In this document: piece after piece, positions 54,801 through 64,000 of the stretch
Numbering within the stretch: position 1 is the stretch's first letter
Layout of the letters: each line of letters opens with the position of its first letter
Assembly (NCBI GenBank): GCA_030141605.1
Contig: JAQGDQ010000006.1
Coordinates: forward strand, 1,185,501 to 1,249,500
Origin: Tubiluchus corallicola
Taxonomy: Eukaryota; Priapulida; Priapulimorpha; Priapulimorphida; Tubiluchidae
Direction: 5' to 3'
DNA: 64,000 nt
The notes under the pieces: model-generated
The model's database searches: none
The model's input: only the letters and a program-made list of their open reading frames with translations
Told to the model about the DNA's origin: nothing
Program-made: the position numbers and the translations under genes

Positions 54801-57800
54801 TAACGGAGAAGGGGTAGCAAAGGGACCATACAGTCATCAGTTCAGCTGCTCCTATGATGATAATAACTTGTTGCAACATATTACTTTATTTAGGGTATTT
54901 ACAGTTGATGTTTTGAAAAATAAACCATAAAAATAACAAACAATAAGTCTCTGTATAAAAGTGCAAAACAAAAATGTAGACCTTGGGCAAGAGAAACAAA
55001 ATAATAATCGCGATCAAACTGAAATACAACAAAAACTAAAATAATTTGAATTTTTGATCCACTAATGTAAACAAGCCTCAAACAGAATTCAAAGCTATCA
55101 GACTCCATTAACGTAAGCTTCCTTGTACTTGCGAATTGTTTTTATGTTATGTTGCCTTTCTAAATTAGAATTGAAGTTTAGATAACTCTTGAGTCATGAA
55201 ACTTTGTGTTAAAAATTTCAGTTAGTGTAGTGCCAATTATGCTTTTCCTTGATCATGGTTAGATTTTGATCACTTGTTTTCTAGGTATTAATCCACTAAC
55301 AATCACCAAAAAATCTATGCCAAACACTGTTCACTTTGACATATTGTGTAGCTTTTTGTTGACTGGGCTTACTTGTAACATTATGTGCACATGGTGATTA
55401 CTATAACCTCTACATTTAACTGGTAAATAATAGTCAGGATCCAGTGGCGTCGTGCCATAGGCCCCCCCCCCAATTTTTTAGAAAATGTCAAAGAGAGAAA
55501 CATGAGAACTCGACGGCAAATTTATTTCCGACTTTTTGACACACAATAACGGGCCAGCGCTCCATAAATGCGAACAGTATGAGCGTTTCGGTACAGTAGC
55601 CCAATAATATTTTTTATCATTAAAGTTTGTCGCTGAGTTAAATTATTCTGACTGTTAATACCTGCCTGACCAGATGTGTTTACCTGAAAGTCAGGATGTA
55701 GTTAATTTGTTTGCATGTAATCTATTCAGGAGGCAGGCAGGAACAGTTAACAAAGCAGCTCGTTGAGATAGTTCTGCGTCGGATTCCTGACACCTAATAC
55801 ATACTTAATTAAATTTTAATTTAATTTTAATTAAGTTTCCGTTGCTATAGCTTTAAGTTAAATGCCAGTTGGGAATAAATAAATCGTTTTTCTTGCATGC
55901 AAAATACTGTGTTTGAATTCAACATTATACATTTTTAAACAGTTAAGTTCCGCCATTATATACAGTCGGGCCCCCCTAATTTTTTTTGGTGCACGATGCC
56001 CCTGTCAGGATCCGGCCCCATTCATCTAAAAATGCTAAATGTCTCACTTCAGCATGTCAGTTAAATTGTGTGGTAAGTGACATTTGCTCTGCTCTAATTA
56101 GCTTTTCCAATTTGTAATCTGTTTTTCCCTATCGAGTTTCAGAGTGCAGTATCATTTCTGGATTCTCTGCTATTTAAGTATAAAGATATAAATAAAGTAT
56201 CTCTCTTTTCAGTTAATATGCACTAGCTAAGCATTTTTTGGGAACTGAATTTTAAATGTAAAATAGATCACCAACTGGTGATTTTGATCTTTTAACCTCA
56301 GGTTGCTGATCACTGAACTCATAAACACCGCGCTTAGATGTGTTTTGTAGTTTGCACACAGGTAAACAAATTTGATTCCTACTAAGCTGAAAATTTGGAG
56401 GCCATTTCTTTAGGCCACAAAATCATTTTATTTTTATAAAATGTTTTGCCAAAAATGCACCAAAATTCTAAACAATAAGCATTCAAATGAAGCCATAATA
56501 TGTTATTTAGCATGCAGATTGATTAAACTAAAAAAAATCTGCTTTAACATTCACATAAAATGTAAATATAAACTGCAGTCTTTTTTTATGTTAAGCTCGA
56601 GGCTATGGAGGCAAATCTGTATGGTCAAATTGATATCTTACTCTTCAATCCCCCTTATGTGGCAACACCCAGTGATGAGGTATGGTTTGAATAGTCTACA
56701 CTATTTATTTAATATTGTAATGTTATCAGTTACAGCTTATTGTTGACTGTGACTGAATAAATATTTAAATGCATTTGAGAGCTATTAAAATCAACCCATT
56801 ATGAAGTACATATGTATATGTATTTGTAACTAGAGGTGTTTTTAATACTTTACTCTAGAGGTTATAAAAGTATTTGGTTGATAAACGGTGGTACAAAGCT
56901 ACAATCACATTTCCCGATTTTAGTCTTCCCAATTGAATGCTTGCTTTTTGAGGGTCACTCGCTATTTTGAATTCAGAAGCACCCTTTATTGCGCCTCTTT
57001 CCCACACTTATCAAAATTGCACTCGGAAAATGCTTAGTTGCTAGTGATTTCGGAGTCGCCCATCAGGCGAGTAACAATTCAGTGTTTGGAAAGCAAACCA
57101 GTGAAATCACTAACTAATAAATGACTTAGTAAATTAACAAAATAACTCTAAAAATACAAATAACCTCCAAGAATAACTCCAAAAGTAATTTTTCTTTCAA
57201 ATTATTGACTTCTTTTTCACATGTTCCTAGTCTCTAACTCCAATATGCTGTTAGTGATGAGACAAATCTACAGCAGAATGAGACGAACTCTGCTAGTGGA
57301 CAATCAGCACCATTCTTAGTCATTCACTGTGCTGCTCATAATACTGATCCCCATGATACCGTTTCAGTTGTACTTGGTCGTGTTGGTTACTGGACTCAAT
57401 ATTTTAAGAAATGGTGTATTACTTTATGGTGTAGAATACACTTTCAGAGGCAAATAGCTTTAATATTCATCAAGTTATGTGCAATTATACCTTATGATAG
57501 AATAGCTAGATAACAACACTATCAAATTTATATGATGTTTAATACATCAGGTTAAACAAGGCCATCATAGTTATCAAGTGATTCAGTCTACAAAAATGAA
57601 AATTTTTAAAAGCACGCCAACAGCTTTTTTTACTCCCATGCATATTTTAAAAGAAAAGCACTGCCTATTGAAGTGTTTATTAGACTTCTGGTAGGTATAT
57701 TCTTGATTATTGCTTTCGCCAAAAATGAAATGTTTTACAGATACGTGTACACAGTTAAATGAATTATGCAGTGGTCTTAGAAGTTTCTTTCATAATTACA

Positions 57801-58661
57801 TTTTTTTTAAAATATTGTTTAAATAATTTTATGGTTTGAATATGTATCTTCGAAGAAACAGTTACATGATGTATGCTTGAAGTACATATTGACAGTAAAG
57901 AGTTATTTAGTTGTTTGAATGTGCAGGTTGGAAGTAAAGACATCTCAGCAGCTTGGGCAGGTGGTGTTAATGGCAGAGAAGTGATTGACAGACTTCTTCC
58001 CAAAGTGGCAAAACTTTTGTCACCATCGGGGATTTTCTACTTGTTGATTAGTAAAGAAAACAACAAACGTATGTGCAAAACTTAAATTTCAGCTTGCATA
58101 ATTTGCTACAGTAGAATGCACTTTTAGAATACTGTCAAGTTGTACTATCCTTCTCCAAAATAATGTTGTGCTTTTTATCTTTCTTTTCCAAGAGAAGAGA
58201 GCTGCGTTTCTATAAATGCTACAAGTGCAGCATTTTGCTGGATTGTAGCATAAAATTTCTGTAAACATTGACCAATGTTTATTTAATAAAGAGTGTCAAA
58301 GACTTTTTATAAGCTTGGTTTCACAATGATTACTCACCCCAAAAAGGTATTTATCAGGGTATTGGCAATGAGAAAGGTTTAGTTTCAAAAAAGAGTGTAC
58401 TAAAAATGGAAAATCCCCAAAAAGGCCCCCCTTATTGCATCATATTTTAAGCAAAGTTTTACAGAAGTGATCAGCCAAAGTTATTGTGTTGCTGAAGAGA
58501 CTTTAAATTATAGCCTGTAAAGTACCTTATTTTGTATTTGTATGCTTTCAGAAGAAATATTTAATATGCTGAAAGAACAAGGATTACAAGTGACAACGTT
58601 CTTGTCGCGGAGGAGTAGTTGTGAACATCTTTCTGTACTGAAAGTCACTCTTTCAAAATGA
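51878..58661 (+). CDS. N6AMT1: Methyltransferase N6AMT1 (HemK2/KMT9-alpha), complete
   Basis: Six exons: 51878-52005, 52907-52993, 54469-54559, 56596-56679, 57927-58068, 58552-58661. All phases agree and give 213 residues, essentially the family length. Key motifs are [16 protein letters not shown] (residues 19-34), the S-adenosylmethionine loop VEIGSGSG (about 48-55), CTDIN, the catalytic NPPY (120-123), [18 protein letters not shown] and the C-terminal LSVLKV. The family forms a heterodimer with TRMT112 and methylates the Gln of the GGQ motif of release factor eRF1; histone H4K12 methylation is also reported. It acts in cytosol and nucleus. Start: the first ATG in frame, [20 protein letters not shown], agrees with the family. 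An AATAAA lies 37 bases after the stop. Intron 3 contains a hAT element. Confidence 0.96.
55434..56012. mobile_element. hAT-type non-autonomous transposon with 8-bp TSD
   Basis: The element 55442-56004 starts CAGTGGCGTCGTGCC and ends (inverted) CAGGGGCATCGTGCACC. Both ends carry a C/G-rich run followed by AATTTTTT. It is flanked by perfect copies of TCAGGATC (55434-55441 and 56005-56012), the 8-bp duplication expected of hAT elements, whose termini often begin CAGTGGCG. No transposase frame was found. It lies in N6AMT1 intron 3. Confidence 0.88.
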
Positions 58662-58698
58662 CAACAAAACTGAAGTCTTGAAACATGATATAGGCACC

Positions 58699-58704
58699 AA
58701 TAAA
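58699..58704 (+). terminator. Probable N6AMT1 poly(A) signal
   Basis: First AATAAA after the N6AMT1 stop codon. A very short 3' UTR would result; another AATAAA near 59225 is an alternative. Confidence 0.45.
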
Positions 58705-59264
58705 CAACAGGCATATTAGTTGCCAAGCTGTTACAATAAGTAGTCTTGAGGAGACGCTCTCACCATATTTCATGAGACTGCAAATAATACTTTCCTTCCC
58801 GTTCAGCACTGATGCTACAGCCTGATGTTGTTTGAAGAATGCTATATTAAGTTATCTGAGAAGACATTTTCCCGTCACATGTGAATGGAACTTGTACGAG
58901 AATGGCATACTTGGTGTGTTATACTCTTTCATTAAAATGCACTGCAGTGCACTAGAAGTATTACAGCATTTGGAGCGATATGTCCTTAGTGGCAAACGTA
59001 ATGAGCAAAATAGAACAAGTTGTAATTAATGCACAAATGTAAAAACGAACTTTGAAATATTGATTGCAAAAAGTATTGGAGCTGGTGAAATTTACTATTG
59101 GAAACAAAAGAAATGTGAAAACTGCCAGTGCTAAAACTTAAGCGTGTGGACCTGAAATCCAACATGAAAAATCTGCAGGCTTTTGCTTTGCATGTTTATA
59201 TGTCTGTTTGATGTTCGTATGTGTAATAAATTCCTTTGTCATTTCAAGTAAGTCTTGCAGCTAG

Positions 59265-59410
59265 GAGAGAAACCTTGGCCATTTGCCTCAGACAACATAT
59301 ACTCTGTGAGAATCTGTTGTCATTCAGATTAAACCCTACACATGTACATGAAATCTAACTCAATACCAGTAGGGAAAACCTCAATCATTTGCCTCAGACA
59401 ATATGATTGG
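59265..59410. repeat. Partial ~106-bp tandem duplication
   Basis: ATTTGCCTCAGACAACATAT at 59281 recurs as ATTTGCCTCAGACAATATGA at 59387, each preceded by an AAACCT-containing segment. Confidence 0.6.
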
Positions 59411-61410
59411 TTGAGTACATCATTTCAACCAAAGAGAAAGTGTTTCAGCACATAATAATGGTCATGCAGTTGCTCACTACAGTAACACAGAAAAAAAGTT
59501 GAAGATTCTTTCCATATCTGTAGCTACAAAACTGCATTCATGAGAAATTATCTTAAATAAAATCAGTTACATAATGCAGACTTGACAACTCTCTTGCGTT
59601 AGGCAAAAATTGCTTATTTTTATTTTTTTGCCTTTATTTTTTTGATATTTTGTGTTCAATACAATAAAAGGTCCACATTTCTAATGTATCAATTTGCCCC
59701 TTGAAACCTCTGCCAGGGACGATCCAGATAATGCCCGAGCTGTCTACATTTCACTCATTTTTACATCAAATGGTTGGCACTTGGCAGATCTGATGAATGA
59801 CAAACTTTGTAATACATTAACAGTTATGTTTCCAATAAATAAGTATGTTAAAACTTGCTTGATCAAGAATGACATTAATTTACATTGCCCGAAATTTAAT
59901 GAGTAAAAATTTTAGAATCTCGTCATGTATGACAGATCCAGAATTATCTGGAAAATAATTTCTAGATCAATTCAAGGATTTTGAGGTCATGATAAAATAT
60001 TATATTAAGTACAAGGAATATTTGCTGTTGAACACCCTAGTAAGCATTCTTATGATTGTATCACGCTCTGATAACCCACCCAGTATTTGTTTATATGGCT
60101 ACTATAGTGCTATTGGTCAATATGATCTCATTTATTTTGCTTACAAAACGTATTTGAAGACCGAAGCAAATAAAAGTTACTAAGCAATAGCCTATAACTT
60201 GTCATGCGCCTCTGATTATTGGTTTAGTATCAGTTTTGTTAAATTTTCTGTAGAAACCTTTCACATCTGAGAATAATACAAAAAGCTGAGGATGCATGAG
60301 ATTGGAGAATTCTGTGTAACAGTGAGTTAGGTGTCAAATATGCGAGTCCCTTGGAAAAAAACTTGACAAGGAAAGTTTTATGAAAATCTCAGTTGCAAGA
60401 GTACTTAAGAGGCAGGGAATACGTACCTCACACACAAATACTACAAGTAGTGTACATATGATATTTACACAGTCAAAACTCTCAACAATTAAAGTCTGCA
60501 GAAGAAAATATTTTTTACGTATGACAATTAGATTTGTCGCCTTTAATTATTGTAGCCACTTTTGTTATAGTACTATTGTTACATTAGCTAAACCTGTATT
60601 TTGTGAAACATTAAATATTTGACTGTTTATCAGGCAAACGTGAGGTGCGTACAGCTATATGTCAACAAAAAATATAGATTGTTATTAAAGAGACATCCAT
60701 GACGAGTATGAGGCTCTTGAACTGAAATGCTTAAATTCTATTGTTCTGTGTTAACTGCTGAACACATGGATATGTGAGTAATTAAACGTCAATGCAACAA
60801 ATGGCCAACAATTCTTTTTACGTCAATCAAAATCACTATATCTTTTGCACATGCAAGATGTATTATCTTACCTGCATCTACATCTGTGACAGTCACCATT
60901 TACAGAAACTGTTAAAACTATCAAATATTGATGTTCAGTGCATTAGTCGAGTATTTCCGAGAAAACTACAAAGCATTTTTCAACTTGTGTAAGTCGAAAC
61001 TTAATTTGTCTAAATTTCATCGTTCTGTTAAACAGTGATGGAAAATAAGTCTTGTTCACCACAGATTTAAACATCTAACACAGTAAATATTGACTTGTTG
61101 CCAAAAGAGCTGACACTAAATCTATTGGTTATTATAGAATAAATTTGTTAGGTTCACGCGTCTCTACAAAATAAAGTCCCATGAATTTGGCTTAATTTTT
61201 TTACAAAATTAACATATCTTTAAAAGTAAATACGTTGACAGTATTAAACACAACACAAAGTAATCTTAATGTTAAACATTAAACATTAACTATTTTTATC
61301 TTACATCACACACATATACAGAGCAAACAGCATTCGAGCCATAACATTAGAACTGTTACTATAAAAACAAATACTGTATTAGAATATATAAAAAAGATAA
61401 GACTTGTCTG

Positions 61411-63528
61411 TTATGAAAAGGTGATACCGCCTCCTGAATATTCCAGCCTCTGTAAAAAAATAATATTTTTTACTAGTGTGGTTTGCACAAGTAATGCGAC
61501 AAACATACAGACAACTGTTCTGAAATAATAGCCTCCAAGTTAATGAAGTTTGCAATACTTTCCTTGGTGTGCACCAAGATTCCAGTGTATTCACAGATTT
61601 TGGATGCACAATTTCAACAGGTGAGTGGCAATCAGAAGGCTCATAAACAAACATTTTTGAAATTTTAAAACAGAATTATCTGCCCTGGAAATAACCAGCT
61701 TTTTTTCTTGAAAATGTATAATTTATTTCCCCCGACCCCACCTCGTATACTTATCAATATGTGTTACCAGGTAAAATCACAAGGAAATTCACCTTTTATT
61801 GAATGGATATAACTAAAACATGCGCACTAACTATACAACATAGTAATATAAAATGCACCTGCTGTGGTTGAACAAAAGCTAACCAGTCCGATGTATGTGT
61901 AGGTAATAACCCCATAGACTGACATTTATATAAGGCAAGCGCTATTCCTGCTAAATTTCCTATAAGATATACGAATCGTTGAATCGGAGCTTGACTGCCC
62001 TCTATTGTTTGAAAAGCTGAAAAAATTCATGGATATTATGTCCACAGATCAGCCTTCAGTTGATTTGTCGCACAGCTATGCAAAATGTAATATTACACAA
62101 ACATGTCTTTCTGGCACATAAACAGTAAAATTAATTTTGTATAACATGTAATAAACAAAAATTGCATTGTTAATTTTTATTCATCACTATGAAACTCAAG
62201 CGACCTTTTGTTCCATTGTATCATACAATGCACATTATTTGCATATTGGGCAGACACAATTCACAAAATTCAGTCAAATTAAATAAAGGCTGAGAATTTG
62301 TATGTGGAAACCATAGTCAGCTGGGAAGAAGAAACTTTAATGCCATAGTTTCTGTAAGTCTGAAAGATAATATATGACCATTTTTGTTGTAACTACAAAA
62401 TGGTTACCTAATTTGACTAATCTTAGTACAACTGTGCTCAGCTTGTGTGAGTCACACTTTGCTGCAAAACGAAGTTAGTAAGGGGTATGTTTAGTTATAA
62501 ATTTACAGCTGGCCTCTATAATTTATTAATCGTATAGAAGGTTAACAGTAGATCAGAAATTGTATAATGTTGCTGTTCTTTACACAATTTCCTTAAATGT
62601 TGTTCTTTATTGTAATTCTGACTGAAACCAGCTGCCGGCATTTTGGCTATAAATTGTGAATATCTTTACAGCTGGTTCAATTGTATTCGGAGAATTCAAT
62701 TTCTATTTGGCTTAACTGGATTTATTATGTATTGCTATGAGCCTTGCTTAGCTGCTGAGCATACGTCATCTGTTCACATACACTGTATTGTATGCGGTGT
62801 GTACAGTATAATACAGTAATTTCTAGAAAGACATACGTAATACGTAGAATTATCTGTAAGTTGTAGCAGTCTGTCTGCAATTTTCTGGAACCTTCTCTAA
62901 TTATATAAACAAGATCGCCCACAGAGATAATATAACAGTGCAGATTAAAAGAGTTGTACATGTAAAGTGTTTTTATTGGGTGAATTTTGTAAATTTGATT
63001 TTCACGTGCATATGTTTTATAATTGCTACTGATATACTCGTTATACTTTATATTTATTAATACACGTGTTTATTATTTGTGCATTGTGATAATTATATTA
63101 GTTATTGCTAACTTATTTTGTCATTAATGACATTACTGTTCTCCACAGATATTGCTTTCATACAAATATTTAATAATAATTTCAATGACAGTAAAAATAA
63201 ATAAAAACCATCTTGTATATTGGTTTCATTTGCCAAAAGGGATCTATTTTATTCTCTGTCTCTGTGGTTTAACACATAACAGTACATCAGCTATTATATA
63301 ACACTAATTCATAAACACATGTATCTTAAGTGTAAGGTGTAAGCTTTACAGGCTCAATATACAGAAACACTTACTTGATTGTAAAGAGAACAAGGTTTTG
63401 ATTGGTCTAAATAGCATCATTCCTACCATCATAATAGGAAATATTGAAATGGTGTTTCCAGCCATGTACATAATAAACAGATTCATTGGCAACTGTTTCA
63501 ATGGTCCTAGAGCAATATCCCAAGATTT
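61411..63528 (-). CDS. EMC4: ER membrane protein complex subunit 4 (3' coding exons)
   Basis: Three exons on the minus strand: 63528-63375, 62016-61859, 61449-61411. Phases agree (Thr codon split across the first intron), giving 116 residues of a protein usually near 180. The first holds [33 protein letters not shown] and MLFRPIKTL; the second [18 protein letters not shown] and [13 protein letters not shown]; the third [12 protein letters not shown] and a stop. EMC4 is a membrane subunit of the EMC insertase, which helps put tail-anchored and multipass proteins into the ER membrane. Hydrophobic segments are visible at [19 protein letters not shown] and [15 protein letters not shown]. The 39-base last exon is very small. 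The N-terminal exon or exons lie beyond 63540 or off the right edge. Confidence 0.95.
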
Positions 63529-64000
63529 CTGTAACAAAACAACAAAACACTGTATCTTGCACCACTGAAAATATAACATGCTACAGCATTGTTTTGCACT
63601 AAACCAAGTTCTAACGAATTAACTAGGTGAAAGCTTGAAACTGCATTAAATCCTCACTAAATTAAGCACACTGAAACACAAATTACAGTATTACTGTGAC
63701 CACACTTTTGTTTTTGTAAATTTGCATCTTATATCATCAAAATTTAAAGCAGAAAGCTTCAGCAATAAAATTGTGATAAGTGCTCATGTAATTAGTAAAA
63801 TGAAATTAAACTTCCAAACACTTCAAGCTTGGGCGCACTCATTTTGAACAAAAAATGGCAGCATCCAGTGACCGTGCAATATAAACACTTATCCCATCAG
63901 ATGTTTGAGTGAACTTCTTTTGCAGATACAGTCACAACTACGAGAAATCCAAAATATTAAACGAGAGAGTATTAATACTATTTTTTGTTTTTTGATGAAT
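63529..64000. other. EMC4 5' intron or upstream sequence
   Basis: No match to the conserved EMC4 N-terminus was found on the minus strand here, so the first exon is probably right of the window. Nothing else recognisable. Confidence 0.45.

Larger units (their letters stand above)
58662..61410. other. N6AMT1/EMC4 convergent spacer
   Basis: Contains the 3' ends of the two converging genes and otherwise only short unrecognised frames. A partial tandem duplication lies at 59265-59410. Confidence 0.5.

Overview
The window is nuclear DNA from an intron-rich, AT-rich invertebrate animal. Every recognisable gene is split by GT-AG introns, and the spacers hold non-LTR retrotransposon fragments, short inverted-repeat DNA transposons and microsatellites. 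The gene set (Mediator, transglutaminase, GST, LRGUK, HemK2-type methyltransferase, EMC4) and an RFX-type X-box point to a metazoan. I cannot resolve the phylum from the sequence alone. Exons were assembled by hand from splice sites, phase continuity and recalled family alignments.

Layout, left to right: an inverted-repeat element (41-863); the last three coding exons of MED10 (+, 1766-4761); a spacer; a nearly complete transglutaminase in 16 exons (+, 9675-22456); a complete five-exon GST gene (-, 29644-24925) whose introns carry a 430-bp CT/GA tract, a tRNA-like SINE head and a second copy of the 41-863 element; a spacer ending in a CR1/L2-like LINE remnant (33.9-34.9 kb); a complete 14-exon LRGUK gene (-, 46223-35166) with leucine-rich repeats and a guanylate-kinase-like domain; a retrotransposon cluster (46.2-51.8 kb) that also contains a pogo/Tigger-type MITE and an X-box; a complete six-exon N6AMT1/HemK2 gene (+, 51878-58661) with a hAT element in intron 3; and the 3' three coding exons of EMC4 (-, 63528-61411).

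The genes belong to unrelated housekeeping or tissue pathways and form no operon. Transglutaminase/GST and N6AMT1/EMC4 are convergent pairs. LRGUK and N6AMT1 are divergent across about 5.6 kb of repeat-filled DNA.

The most notable points are: an AT-AC (U12-type) intron inside the LRGUK leucine-rich repeats; loss of the Walker A residues in the LRGUK guanylate-kinase domain; a consensus X-box 2.7 kb upstream of that gene; two oppositely oriented copies of one inverted-repeat family whose ends are built from a repeated GGCACA-type motif; a hAT copy with a perfect 8-bp target duplication; and a pogo-type MITE inserted in a LINE.
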